Assembly: GCA_038318385.1 (NCBI GenBank)
Contig: JBBQCD010000011.1
Location: forward strand, 1-64,000
Source of the DNA: Schlegelella_A sp038318385
GTDB lineage: Bacteria; Pseudomonadota; Gammaproteobacteria; Burkholderiales; Burkholderiaceae_C
Length of the DNA stretch: 64,000 nucleotides
Direction: 5' to 3'
Shown piece by piece: positions 16,958 to 25,988 of the stretch. Numbering within the stretch: position 1 is the first letter of the stretch; each line of letters begins with the position of its first letter. A program made the position numbers and the translations under genes. The notes under the pieces were generated by a model. The model was not told the origin of the DNA and did not search any database. It saw nothing but the letters and a program-made list of their open reading frames with translations.

Positions 16958-17743
16958 ATGCTGCCTTCGCTCTATGCCGCGCCGCAGATCACCCGCCGGT
17001 TCTGGCCGGTCGTGCTGCGCAACCTGCTCGTCTGGCGCAAGCTCGCCTTGCCGAGCGTCATCGGCAACATCGCCGAACCGCTGATCACGCTCGTCGCCTT
17101 CGGCTACGGCCTCGGGGCGCTCGTCGGCCAGATCGGCGGGCGCCCCTACATCGAGTTCCTGGCTTCCGGAAGCGTCACCGTCAGCGCGGCTCTCGCGGCG
17201 ACCTTCGAGGCACTGTATTCGGCGTACTCACGCATGGCGGTGCAGAAGACGTGGGACAGCATCCTGAACGCGCCGGTGGCCCTCGACGACATCGTCTTCG
17301 CCGAGATGTTGTGGGCGGCGCTGAAGGGCCTGTTCTCGTGCGCGGCGATCCTCGTCGTGATCTACGTGCTCGACATCAGCCGCGCGCCCTCGATGCTGAT
17401 CGCATTGCCGGTGCTCGGCCTCGTAGGCGTGACCTTCGCGTCGGTCGCCCTGGTCTTCAACGCCGTCGCCAAGGGTTACGACTTCTTCACCTACTACTTC
17501 ACGCTCGTCATCACGCCGATGACGTTCCTCTCCGGCGTCTATTTCCCGATGTCGCAGATGCCGGGCTGGCTGCAGGCGGTGGCCCAGGTGCTGCCGCTCA
17601 CCGCAGCCGTGGAACTGGTGCGGCCGCTGATGCTCGGCGAGATGCCCGCGCGCGTGGCTGCTCCGATGCTGATCCTCCTCGCCTACGCGGCGGGTGGCTA
17701 CTATCTCGCGCTCGTGCTGACCCGCCGACGCTTCTTCAGGTAA
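16958..17743 (+). CDS. NodJ-like ABC-2 permease
   Basis: 261 residues with six hydrophobic segments and the ABC-2 signature region GVTFASVALVFNAVAKGYDFF followed by TPMTFLSGVYFPMSQMPGWL, as in NodJ and DrrB. It forms the channel for the ATPase upstream. GGAGGATCC stands before ATG 16958. dsbD starts 42 bp later on the same strand, so the three genes may share a transcript. Confidence 0.93.
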   Translation: MLPSLYAAPQITRRFWPVVLRNLLVWRKLALPSVIGNIAEPLITLVAFGYGLGALVGQIGGRPYIEFLASGSVTVSAALAATFEALYSAYSRMAVQKTWDSILNAPVALDDIVFAEMLWAALKGLFSCAAILVVIYVLDISRAPSMLIALPVLGLVGVTFASVALVFNAVAKGYDFFTYYFTLVITPMTFLSGVYFPMSQMPGWLQAVAQVLPLTAAVELVRPLMLGEMPARVAAPMLILLAYAAGGYYLALVLTRRRFFR

Positions 17744-17785
17744 GGTGCCTCCCCGGCACGCGACCAACCGCAACCCTCGATTCCG

Positions 17786-19648
17786 ATGCTCCACCATCTC
17801 GCAGCGATGACCTGGCCGCGCCTTCTGGCGGCGCTGCTCTTCATGGGGGCGGTCGCACCTCTGGTGCGCGCCGCCGACGAGTTCCTGCCGCCGGAACAGG
17901 CCTTCCAGGTGTCTGCACGCGCCGCCGGCGATCGCGGCGTCGAGGTCAGCTTCAAGGCCGCGCCCGGCTACTACCTTTACCGGGAGCAGTTCAAGTTCGA
18001 GGCCGCCGGTGCCACCCTCGGTACGCCGGCGCTGCCGCCCGGCAAGGTCAAGTTCGACGAGACCTTCCAGAAGAACGTCGAGACCTACCGCGACACGCTC
18101 CGCGTCGCCATCCCGGTGGAAGGGGCAGAGCGTGAGTTTCGACTCGTCGCCACCAGCCAGGGCTGCGCGGACGCGGGCCTGTGCTACCCGCCGCAACAGA
18201 GCGCCTTCAGGGTCAGCCTCGCCGGCTTCGGCGGCAGCGGCACCGTGCAGGCGGTGGCGGCCGGTGAAACTTCGACCACGAACGCGGCCGGGGGTGGCGT
18301 GGCCGCTGCATCGCCGCTCGCGGTGCCAGCGCTGCCCGCGGCCGCCGCCGACGACGCATCCGCCGACGCGTCGGCGCTCGGCTCGGCGTTGCGGGAAGGA
18401 CGCTTCTGGACCGTCGTCGGCGTGTTCTTCGTCGCCGGCCTGTTGCTGTCGCTCACCCCGTGCGTGTTGCCGATGCTGCCCATCGTCTCGTCGATCATCG
18501 CCGGCCACGGTGCCGAAGTCTCGCGCGGGCGTGGCCTGGCGCTGGCGGCGGCCTACTCGTTCGGCATGGCACTGGTCTACACCGCGCTCGGCGTGGCGGC
18601 CGGTCTCGCGGGCGAGGGCCTGGCCGCGGCACTGCAGACGCCTTGGGTGCTGGCGCTCTTCGCGGTCGGCCTGGTCGCGCTCTCGCTGTCGATGTTCGGC
18701 GTCTACGAGTTGCGCCTGCCCTCGGCCTTCACGACCCGGATGTCGCAGGCTTCCAAGCGCCTGCCCGCGGGTCGGCTGGCCGGCGTCTGCGCGATGGGCG
18801 GCGTCTCGGCGCTGATCGTCAGCCCCTGCGTCGCGGCCCCGCTGGCCGGTGCGTTGGTCTACCTGAGCCAGACGCGCGACGTCTGGCTCGGCGGCACGGC
18901 GCTGTTTTCGCTCGCCGCCGGCATGAGCGTGCCGCTGCTGCTGGTCGGCGCATCGGCCGGCGCGTTGTTGCCGCGGGCCGGCGCCTGGATGGATGAGGTC
19001 AAGCGGGCGTTTGGCATCCTCCTGCTCGGCGTGGCGCTGTACACCGTGCAGACCGTGCTGCCGGCGAGCCTGGTGCTGGCGCTGTGGGGCGTGCTGGCGT
19101 TCATTGCGGCGGTGCTGCTGGCGACGCCGCGCCGGGGCCACCATGCGGTGCTCACCCACAGCCTGTGGCGTCGGGCCGTTGCTGGCGTCCTCGCTCTCGT
19201 CGGGTTGCTGCAGATCGTCGGCGCGGCCAGCGGCGGCACCGATCCGCTGCAGCCACTGGCGCGGCTGGCTTCCGGGGGTGCGGAACGGATGGGCGTGCGC
19301 TTCGCGCCGGTCCGCAATCTCGACGAACTCGATGCGGCGCTGCGAAGCGCAGGGCGCCCGGTCATGCTCGACTTCTACGCCGACTGGTGCGTCTCGTGCA
19401 AGGAGATGGAGCGCTTCACGTTCACCGACCCGGCCGTGCAGGCGCGCCTGGCCGGCGCGCTGCTGCTGCAGGCCGACGTGACCCGCAACAACGCCGAGGA
19501 CAAGGCGCTGCTGAAGCGCTTCAACCTTTTCGGCCCCCCGGGAACGATCTTCTTCGACGCTGGCGGCCGCGAAGTCGCCGGCGCGCGTGTCGTGGGCTTC
19601 CAGAACACCCGACGCTTCCTGGAAACCTTGAGCAGCGCGGGGCTCTGA
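17786..19648 (+). CDS. dsbD: Thiol:disulfide interchange protein DsbD
   Basis: 620 residues. DsbD passes electrons from cytoplasmic thioredoxin to periplasmic DsbC, DsbG and CcmG. A signal peptide (about residues 1-29, ending VRAA) leads to the periplasmic alpha domain with redox Cys127 and Cys133. The eight-segment membrane domain holds Cys226 in LTPCVLP and Cys348 in SPCVAAPL. The C-terminal gamma domain is a thioredoxin fold with Cys535-V-S-Cys538 in DFYADWCVSCKEM. All six cysteines needed for the relay are present. A Met eight residues in could be an alternative start. Confidence 0.95.
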   Translation: MLHHLAAMTWPRLLAALLFMGAVAPLVRAADEFLPPEQAFQVSARAAGDRGVEVSFKAAPGYYLYREQFKFEAAGATLGTPALPPGKVKFDETFQKNVETYRDTLRVAIPVEGAEREFRLVATSQGCADAGLCYPPQQSAFRVSLAGFGGSGTVQAVAAGETSTTNAAGGGVAAASPLAVPALPAAAADDASADASALGSALREGRFWTVVGVFFVAGLLLSLTPCVLPMLPIVSSIIAGHGAEVSRGRGLALAAAYSFGMALVYTALGVAAGLAGEGLAAALQTPWVLALFAVGLVALSLSMFGVYELRLPSAFTTRMSQASKRLPAGRLAGVCAMGGVSALIVSPCVAAPLAGALVYLSQTRDVWLGGTALFSLAAGMSVPLLLVGASAGALLPRAGAWMDEVKRAFGILLLGVALYTVQTVLPASLVLALWGVLAFIAAVLLATPRRGHHAVLTHSLWRRAVAGVLALVGLLQIVGAASGGTDPLQPLARLASGGAERMGVRFAPVRNLDELDAALRSAGRPVMLDFYADWCVSCKEMERFTFTDPAVQARLAGALLLQADVTRNNAEDKALLKRFNLFGPPGTIFFDAGGREVAGARVVGFQNTRRFLETLSSAGL

Positions 19649-19670
19649 ACGCTCTGTGCTCGACACCTTG

Positions 19671-19679
19671 TGTTAAACT
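19671..19679 (+). promoter_or_regulatory. Extended -10 promoter for the initiator tRNA
   Basis: TGTTAAACT gives a TGn extension plus TAAACT (19674-19679), 12 bases before the mature tRNA 5' end. The -35 region is poor. It could drive the tRNA independently of dsbD. Confidence 0.45.
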
Positions 19680-19691
19680 AGCGGGCTCAGT

Positions 19692-19768
<77 letters not shown>

Positions 19769-19790
19769 AAGAATACGCGGTGCTGACCGC

Positions 19791-19826
19791 AAGCAAAACG
19801 CCAACCGAAAGGTTGGCGTTTTGCTT
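19791..19826 (+). terminator. Strong bidirectional terminator after tRNA-fMet
   Basis: A perfect 16-bp inverted repeat (19791-19806 with 19811-19826) closes on a GAAA tetraloop. The arms begin and end with A/T runs (AAGCAAAACG and CGTTTTGCTT), so it can stop transcription from the tRNA and from the TRAP permease gene that ends at 19884 on the other strand. Confidence 0.85.
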
Positions 19827-19883
19827 TGGGGCGCCGTTGGGTGTCGGCAATCGATCCCCGGAAGCCTGGGCACCTGGGCCGGG

Positions 19884-22058
19884 CTATCCGGCCTCGCGCG
19901 CGTGCCACCACAGCGTGGCCAGCACCACCGGCACCGCGATCGCGGCCACGGTTGCGTTGCCGAACACCAGCGATAACGACAGAAGGTTCAGGACGATGAA
20001 CGCGGGCGTGCCGATTGGCCGCCGGACCCATCCGGTGTAGGCCGCGCCCAGGCCCATCACCGCGACGATGGCGGACACGGCGGCGACGCCGAACGCGGTC
20101 CAGGTGAAGTCGATGAACAGCAGCGCCGGCGTGTAGACGAACGCGAACGGAACCAGTGCCTTGCCCATCGACAGCCGGAAGGCTGTCATCCCCGTGCCCA
20201 TGGGCTCGCTGCGGGCGATCCCCGCGGCTGCGAACGCAGCCAGCGCCACCGGCGGCGTCACATCGGCCAGGACCCCGAAATAGAAGACGAAGAAATGGGT
20301 CGCGAGTTGCGGCACGCCGAGCTGGAAGAGCGCCGGGGCGACGATGGCCGCGAGGATGATGTAGGTCGGCGTGGTCGGCACGCCGGCTCCCATCACGATG
20401 CAGGCGGCCGCCGTGAAGAGCAGGCCGAAGAAGATGGTCACCTGCTTCAGCTCGAACCACTGGAACGCGTCCACGGCGGTGACGGCATGGGCGATCACCC
20501 CCGACAGATCCAGGATCCAGGCCGAGAACTTGAAGCCCATCCCCGTCAGCGTGGTGATGCCGAGCACGAAGCCGACGCAGGCGCAGGCCGCACCGATGCC
20601 GAGTGCCGCCTTCGCGCCCATCTCGAAGCCCTGGACGAGGCCGCGCGGTCCGATCGCCATGCCCGTCATGCCGCGGCCGAAGGGTCCCAGGAGGCGCGGG
20701 ATCCAGGAGCACGCGACTGTCAGCGTGATGCCCCAGAACGCCGCGAGAAACGGCGTGTACTGCATCAGCAGCAGCGTCACCATCACCACCAGCGGGATGA
20801 AGAGGTGCCACGAACTCCGCAGCACGAGCCCGAGCGAGGGAATCTCGCGCGGATCCATGCCGGAGAGCTTCAGCCGCCGGGCCTCGAGGTGCACCATGTA
20901 GAGGATGGCGAAGTAGTGCAGCGCCGCCGGCACGATCGCAACGAGGATGAGCTGGTTGTAGGGGATGCCCAAGGTCTCGGCCATGATGAAGGCGGCCGCG
21001 CCCATGATCGGCGGCGTCACCTGGCCGCCGCACGAGGCCGAGGCCTCCACGGCGCCGGCGAAGCGCGGCGAGAAGCCGACCTTCTTCATCAGCGGAATCG
21101 TCATCACGCCGGTGGTGACGGTATTGGCGATCGCCGACCCGGAGATCATGCCGAAGAGGCCGGACGAGACCACGCTCACCTTGGCCGGCCCGCCGGCGAA
21201 ACGGCCTGCGGCGATGGTGGCGAGGTTGACGAAGAGCTGGCCCAGCCCCGTGAGCTGGGCCATGATGCCGAACAGCACGAAGTGGAAGACGAAGGTCGCG
21301 ACGACGCCGACGGGGATGCCGTAGATCCCTTCGGTGCCCTTGTAGAGGTGGGCGACGACGCGCGGCACGTTGTAGCCGCGGTGCGCCAAGCCCCCCGGCA
21401 GATAAGGCCCGAAGATGCCGTAGAGCACCGTCGCGATCGCCAGCAGTGGCAGGAAGATGCCCATCGTGCGGCGTGTCGCCTCGACCACCATGGCGATGGC
21501 GATGACGCCCATCATCAGGTCGATCGGCGTGTGCTCGCCGGGCCGCACGAGAAAGATGTTGTCGAAGAAGATCAGCAGGTAGAGCGAGAAGCTGGCGGCG
21601 AGCGCGGCGAAGATCCAGTCGCGCAGCGGTATCCGGGTGTGGCTGCCGTCGAACGCGTGCAGCGGCAGCGAAAGGCCCGCGATGGCCAGCAGCACGCCGC
21701 CGAACACGAGCTTGGCCTGCATCGACACCGGATCGGAGAGCGATTGCAGCAGGCTCCAGCCGAGCGCCAGGTAGAACGCTGCGAGGCCGATCGACACGAT
21801 CCACTCCCAGGGCCCCTTCATCCGCCGGGGGCGCGGGAAGACCAGGAAGCACAGGCCGAGGACGACCGTCAGGTGGATCGCCCGATGGGCGATCTCGTTG
21901 CGCAGGCCGAAGCCGGCGGTGTAGTAGTGCCACGCGGACAGCGACACCGCGACGATTGTGACGAAGAGCCCCGCCCGGCCGGCAAGACGACGGAAGCTCG
22001 ACTCCGGATCGAACTGCTCGATCAGCCGGTCGATCTCGGTCTGTTCGGTGGGGGTCAT
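19884..22058 (-). CDS. TRAP transporter fused permease (4TM/12TM)
   Basis: 724 residues with about 16 or more hydrophobic segments: an N-terminal DctQ-like part and a C-terminal DctM-like part in one chain, the form that works with TAXI-family binding proteins. Motifs such as SGLFGMISGSAIANTVTTGV and the later GAGVPTTPTYIILAAIVAP are typical of the DctM half. It imports an organic acid using an ion gradient. The TAXI receptor and a DUF1850 gene are directly upstream in the same operon. The solute is unknown. Confidence 0.95.
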   Translation of the reverse strand: MTPTEQTEIDRLIEQFDPESSFRRLAGRAGLFVTIVAVSLSAWHYYTAGFGLRNEIAHRAIHLTVVLGLCFLVFPRPRRMKGPWEWIVSIGLAAFYLALGWSLLQSLSDPVSMQAKLVFGGVLLAIAGLSLPLHAFDGSHTRIPLRDWIFAALAASFSLYLLIFFDNIFLVRPGEHTPIDLMMGVIAIAMVVEATRRTMGIFLPLLAIATVLYGIFGPYLPGGLAHRGYNVPRVVAHLYKGTEGIYGIPVGVVATFVFHFVLFGIMAQLTGLGQLFVNLATIAAGRFAGGPAKVSVVSSGLFGMISGSAIANTVTTGVMTIPLMKKVGFSPRFAGAVEASASCGGQVTPPIMGAAAFIMAETLGIPYNQLILVAIVPAALHYFAILYMVHLEARRLKLSGMDPREIPSLGLVLRSSWHLFIPLVVMVTLLLMQYTPFLAAFWGITLTVACSWIPRLLGPFGRGMTGMAIGPRGLVQGFEMGAKAALGIGAACACVGFVLGITTLTGMGFKFSAWILDLSGVIAHAVTAVDAFQWFELKQVTIFFGLLFTAAACIVMGAGVPTTPTYIILAAIVAPALFQLGVPQLATHFFVFYFGVLADVTPPVALAAFAAAGIARSEPMGTGMTAFRLSMGKALVPFAFVYTPALLFIDFTWTAFGVAAVSAIVAVMGLGAAYTGWVRRPIGTPAFIVLNLLSLSLVFGNATVAAIAVPVVLATLWWHAREAG

Positions 22059-22065
22059 GGGCCGT

Positions 22066-22542
22066 TCAGTCGGCGCTGCAACCGCTCACGCTCATGGCAA
22101 CCGATGCGCGGGTGAGCGAGCCCAGCAGCACCGCATCGTGCCCGTCCGTCGCCACTCGCATGCGCTGTTCCGGCAACGGCAGCACCACGAGCGGATCGAC
22201 GACACGGTCGAGCGCGAGCCGCCATCCGGCGCCGTCGCGCACCAGGGTCTCACCGGCCGCCGCGGCATTCGGCAGGCCGTAGCCGTCGCCCTCGTAGCGC
22301 TCCTCCACCAGGTGGGCGCGCCATGCGGCGCCGTCGCGGCGCCAGACGTAGCGGTCGGCCACGGGCGTGCCCAGCACCGAGTGGGTGAATGCGATCCGTG
22401 CCGCCGGCGAACCGCGGTCCAGCGGCAGGCGCGCGAGCTCGCGACCGCTGCGGTATTCGGACAGCACGAGGTCGCACGCTGCGGCCGAGCCGCTGGCGAG
22501 CAGCACGCCGGCCAGCACGGCCGCGTGCCGCGCCCGGCTCAC
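22066..22542 (-). CDS. DUF1850 protein of a TAXI-TRAP operon
   Basis: 158 residues with an N-terminal signal peptide (cleavage about residue 22, SGSAAACDL, possibly a lipoprotein-like or simply secreted form). The pattern RIAFTHSVLGTPVADRYVW and YGLP is that of DUF1850, a family almost always found beside TAXI receptors and fused permeases. Function is not known; it may be an accessory periplasmic protein. It overlaps the receptor gene by 4 bp and lies 7 bp before the permease. Confidence 0.88.
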   Translation of the reverse strand: MSRARHAAVLAGVLLASGSAAACDLVLSEYRSGRELARLPLDRGSPAARIAFTHSVLGTPVADRYVWRRDGAAWRAHLVEERYEGDGYGLPNAAAAGETLVRDGAGWRLALDRVVDPLVVLPLPEQRMRVATDGHDAVLLGSLTRASVAMSVSGCSAD

Positions 22543-23510
22543 TTGACGACGCCCTTTTCCTTGAAGTACTTCAGTGCGCCGGGGTGGAGCGGCGTGCTGC
22601 CCACCGCCGTCGCCGTGGCCAGCGTGATGTTCTTCCCCTGCACGTGCACCTGGCCCATGATGGCCGTGTTCTCGTACAGCGCCTTGGTCACCTGGTAGGC
22701 GACGTCATCGGGCACGCCGGTGTGCGAGGTCCACACCGCCATCACGGCGAGGGTTTCGACGTCGGCGGTCTGGCCCTTGTAGGTGTTGGCCGGCAGCTTG
22801 ACGGTGGTGTAGAACGGTTGCTGCTTCTGCAGTGTGGCGATCTCGGCTCCGGACAGCGGGACGACCTTGAGCGAGTGGCTCTGCGCGAAGTCGGTCACCG
22901 CCGCGGTCGGCACGCCCGCGGTGATGAGGGTGGCGTCGAGGTTGCCGTCCTTGATCTTGTCGACCGCCTGGGTGAACGACGACAGGTCCTCCTTGACATC
23001 GCTGCGCTGCATGCCGTAGACCTTCAGCAGGTCGGTGAGGAGCTGGTACTGGCCCGAACCCGGCGACCCCGACGAGATCGACTTGCCCTTGAGGTCCTTC
23101 ACGCTGTTGATCCCCGAATCGCCCCGGGTGATGAGCTGCACGGTCTCCGGGTACAGCGCCCCGAGGGCGCGCAGGTTCTTGATCGGGGCGTCCTTGAACT
23201 GGCCGGCGCCGTTGTAGGCCGCGTCGAGGATGTCAGCGGCGACGAAGGCCGATTCGATGTCCTTGTTGCCAAGCAGCTTGGCGTTGGCGACCGAGGCCCC
23301 GGCCGCCTCGGCGGTGGCGGTGATCTTCTTGCCGTCGACGGTTGCCTTGTTGGAGATCAGCTGGGCGAGCATGCCGCCCAGGGGGTAGTAGGTGCCGCCG
23401 GTGCCACCGGTGGCAATGCCGAAGAAGAGGCGCTGCTGTGCCCACGCGCTCGTGGCGGCCGCGGCCGCGGCGACAAGGACGACGGCTGCGAGCCTGCGAT
23501 TGACTGTCAT
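22539..23510 (-). CDS. TAXI-family TRAP solute receptor
   Basis: 323 residues, periplasmic. Signal peptide about residues 1-24 (ends SAWA-QQ). The TAXI fold start LFFGIATGGTGGTYYPLGGM is diagnostic, and IKNLRALGALYPETVQLITR follows. AAGGGAGA is a strong ribosome site for ATG 23510. First gene of a three-gene operon with DUF1850 and the fused permease. The ligand cannot be read from the sequence; characterised members bind glutamate or other carboxylates. Confidence 0.95.
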   Translation of the reverse strand: MTVNRRLAAVVLVAAAAAATSAWAQQRLFFGIATGGTGGTYYPLGGMLAQLISNKATVDGKKITATAEAAGASVANAKLLGNKDIESAFVAADILDAAYNGAGQFKDAPIKNLRALGALYPETVQLITRGDSGINSVKDLKGKSISSGSPGSGQYQLLTDLLKVYGMQRSDVKEDLSSFTQAVDKIKDGNLDATLITAGVPTAAVTDFAQSHSLKVVPLSGAEIATLQKQQPFYTTVKLPANTYKGQTADVETLAVMAVWTSHTGVPDDVAYQVTKALYENTAIMGQVHVQGKNITLATATAVGSTPLHPGALKYFKEKGVVK

Positions 23511-23549
23511 CGGTGTTCTCCCTTAGAGATGCTGGTGGACGACGCAAGC

Positions 23550-23568
23550 CTGCCGCAGGCTGCGGCAG
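23550..23568. promoter_or_regulatory. Inverted repeat upstream of the TAXI-TRAP operon
   Basis: CTGCCGCAG and CTGCGGCAG are perfect 9-bp complements around one G, 40 bp before the receptor start codon. It could be an operator or a leader hairpin. No regulator gene adjoins this operon. Confidence 0.35.
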
Positions 23569-23664
23569 AGCGCATCGAGAGTTGCCCGCCCCCGCAGGGT
23601 CGACTCAGGACCATCGCAAGTCCGATGCCAGGTTGCCGGCAGCCCTGCGGCAGAATGAGCCACC

Positions 23665-24044
23665 ATGGCCAGCCATGACGTGACCAGCACGCGGCCCGCG
23701 CCGAGTGCTGCCAGATGGATGGACTTCGTGGCGGAGCTCGGCGCCCAGGTCGCGGAGCGCTTTCCGTCGTTCGAAACAGCCGGCCTCGCCTCGTCATGGA
23801 CGGGCGTCTACGACGTCACCTCCGACTGGAACCCGGTGCTCGGACGCATTCCCGAGGTGCCCGGCTGATCGTCGCCTACGGCTTCTCCGGCCACGGCTTC
23901 AAGCTCGCACCGGCGGTGGGGCCGGTGATCGCGCAGGAAGCGATCGGTCTTGCGACGGACGGGCCGTTGGCGCCGTATGCACTCGAACGCTTTCGCAGTG
24001 GCAGGCTGCTCCGCGGACGCTACGGTTCGGGCGCGGTGTCATGA
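23665..24044 (+). pseudogene. Remnant of an FAD-dependent oxidoreductase (DAO family), frameshifted
   Basis: Only the C-terminal end of a DAO-fold oxidoreductase remains. In one frame 23725-23865 reads ...AERFPSFETAGLASSWTGVYD and DWNPVLGRIPEVPG then stops at TGA 23866-23868; the continuation, LIVAYGFSGHGFKLAPAVGP and the final ALERFRSGRLLRG, is in another frame to 24044. Together they make the usual end of the family (substrate lid, then FAD-binding GFSGHGFKLAP). The N-terminal FAD-binding two thirds are absent. It lies between two TRAP operons and points away from both. Confidence 0.82.
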
Positions 24045-24118
24045 CGCGGGGCGCCTGACCGACCCAGCACGTTTGCGGTAGGTCTGCGCGCGTCGTCGCG
24101 CCGCGGGCCTTCAGACCT

Positions 24119-25426
24119 TCAGCCCATCACCTTGCTCGGCAGCCAGGTCGCGAGTTCGGGGAACACGCAGAGGATCACGATCGCCAGAACCATGCACAGC
24201 ATGAAGGGAAACGCGCCCTTGAGAATGGTCGGCAGGCGTACGTCCGGCGTGATGCCGTTGATGACGAAGAGGTTCAGGCCCACCGGCGGAGTGATCAGGC
24301 CGAGCTCCATGTTGATCGTGAGGATGACGCCGAACCAGATCGGGTCGAAGCCGGCCGCCGTGATCACCGGCATCAGGATCGGCGTGGTCATCAGGATGAT
24401 GGCCGCCGGCGGCAGGAAGCAGCCCGCCACCAGCAGCATCAGGTTGATCGCCGCCATGATGATCCAGCGGTTGACCTGCATCTCGCCGATCGCCGTCGCC
24501 ACGGCCTGTGTGACCTGCAGCGACGACATCATGTAGCCGAACAGGATCGAGGTGCCGATGATCAGCAGCAGCATGCCCGACTCGCGCAGGCCGTCGCGCA
24601 GGATGGCCCACAGGTCCTTCGGCGTCCAGACGCGGTAGATCCCGACCACCATCAGCAGGCACAGCATCGCGCCGACCCCGGCGGCTTCGGAAGGTGTCGC
24701 GATGCCGCCGTAGAGCGCATAGACGACGCCGACGATCACCGCGATGAAGGGCAGCAGCCGCGGCAGCAGCTCGAGCTTCTCCTTCATGGTGTAGATGCGG
24801 TCGCTGTCCAGCAGCTTGGTGCCGCGCTTCCAGCTGAGGAACACGGCCCAGGCCATGAACAGCACCACCAGCATCAGGCCGGGGATGATGCCGGCGATGA
24901 AGAGCCGGCCGATCGACGTTTCCGAGGCGATGCCGTAGAGGATCATCGTGACGCTGGGCGGAATCAGGATGCCGAGCGTGCCCCCGGCGGCGATGGCGCC
25001 GGTGGCGAGGTCGGCGTCGTAGCCGCGCCGACGCATCTCCGGAATGCCCATCTTGCCGATGGCCGCGCAGGTGGCGGGCGACGAGCCGGTCAGCGCCGAG
25101 AACAGCGCGCAGGCGCCGAGGTTGGCGACGACGAGCGAGCCGGGGATCTTGTGCAGCCAGCGTCCGAGGGCCTCGTACAGGTCGCTGCCGGCGCGCGACG
25201 AAGCCACCGCGGCTCCCATGATCACGAACATCGGCAGCGACACCAGCGTGAAGTCGTTCAGGCCCGCGAAGATCGTCTCGGGCAGGAAGTGGACGCTGTT
25301 CCAGCCGTCGAAGGCGACCATGAAGAACAGCGCGACGGCGCCCAGGCCGAAGGCGATCGGCAACCCGGTGGCCAGCAGTGCCGTGGTGACCACGAAGATC
25401 AGCAGGCCGATGGACAGCGGGCTCAT
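24119..25426 (-). CDS. TRAP transporter large permease DctM
   Basis: 435 residues from ATG 25426 (MSPLSIGLLIFVVTTALLAT); a longer frame upstream overlaps dctQ and has no conserved sequence. Twelve or so membrane segments; ALTGSSPATCAAIGKMGIPE and GGTLGILIPPSVTMILYGI are family motifs. With DctQ and DctP it forms a sodium-driven importer for a carboxylate-type solute. 22 bp after dctQ, last gene of the operon. Confidence 0.95.
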   Translation of the reverse strand: MSPLSIGLLIFVVTTALLATGLPIAFGLGAVALFFMVAFDGWNSVHFLPETIFAGLNDFTLVSLPMFVIMGAAVASSRAGSDLYEALGRWLHKIPGSLVVANLGACALFSALTGSSPATCAAIGKMGIPEMRRRGYDADLATGAIAAGGTLGILIPPSVTMILYGIASETSIGRLFIAGIIPGLMLVVLFMAWAVFLSWKRGTKLLDSDRIYTMKEKLELLPRLLPFIAVIVGVVYALYGGIATPSEAAGVGAMLCLLMVVGIYRVWTPKDLWAILRDGLRESGMLLLIIGTSILFGYMMSSLQVTQAVATAIGEMQVNRWIIMAAINLMLLVAGCFLPPAAIILMTTPILMPVITAAGFDPIWFGVILTINMELGLITPPVGLNLFVINGITPDVRLPTILKGAFPFMLCMVLAIVILCVFPELATWLPSKVMG

Positions 25427-25448
25427 CGCGGCTGTTGTCTGGTTGCGT

Positions 25449-25988
25449 TCACAGCTTGTCCTCGGGCGACAGACCGAACGGCAGCGCCCGTCCGGCAGCC
25501 ACCATGTAGATCTCGGCAATGAACTGCAGGCACAGCAAGGCCAGGCCGAGCGGGACCGGCATGTAGATGATCCAGGCCCGCGGGCGCCAGATCGACGGCG
25601 TCGTCTGGCCGCTCTGGAAGGTGTCCCACCACCACGGCACGCTGGCCCAGAGGAAGAAGGCGCAGAACGTCAGCGCGATCATCATGCCAGCGAAGTGCAG
25701 CACCCGCCGTGCCCTCGGCGACACCATCAGCGGCACGACGTCGACCGCGACGTGGCCGCGCGTCAGCAGGATGTAGGGCGCGCCCAGGAACGTGGCGGCG
25801 AGGATCGCGAACGTCACCCATTCGGTCTGCCAGATCGAGGACTGGCCCAGGACGGCGCGGATGAAGACCATCTGGCAGACGACGCCGATCGACAGCAGGA
25901 TCAGGAATGCGGCCACCACGCCGAAGAGGCGTGAGGCCGCATTCACCGCAGCCACCCAGGCGGGTGGCGCCTCGACCCTACTTGACAC
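25449..25988 (-). CDS. TRAP transporter small permease DctQ
   Basis: 179 residues from a GTG at 25988, with four membrane segments. WQTEWVTFAILAATFLGAPY and the RGHVAVDV motif are those of DctQ. It overlaps the dctP 3' end by 11 bp, so translation is probably coupled. A slightly later start is possible. Confidence 0.93.
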   Translation of the reverse strand: MSSRVEAPPAWVAAVNAASRLFGVVAAFLILLSIGVVCQMVFIRAVLGQSSIWQTEWVTFAILAATFLGAPYILLTRGHVAVDVVPLMVSPRARRVLHFAGMMIALTFCAFFLWASVPWWWDTFQSGQTTPSIWRPRAWIIYMPVPLGLALLCLQFIAEIYMVAAGRALPFGLSPEDKL

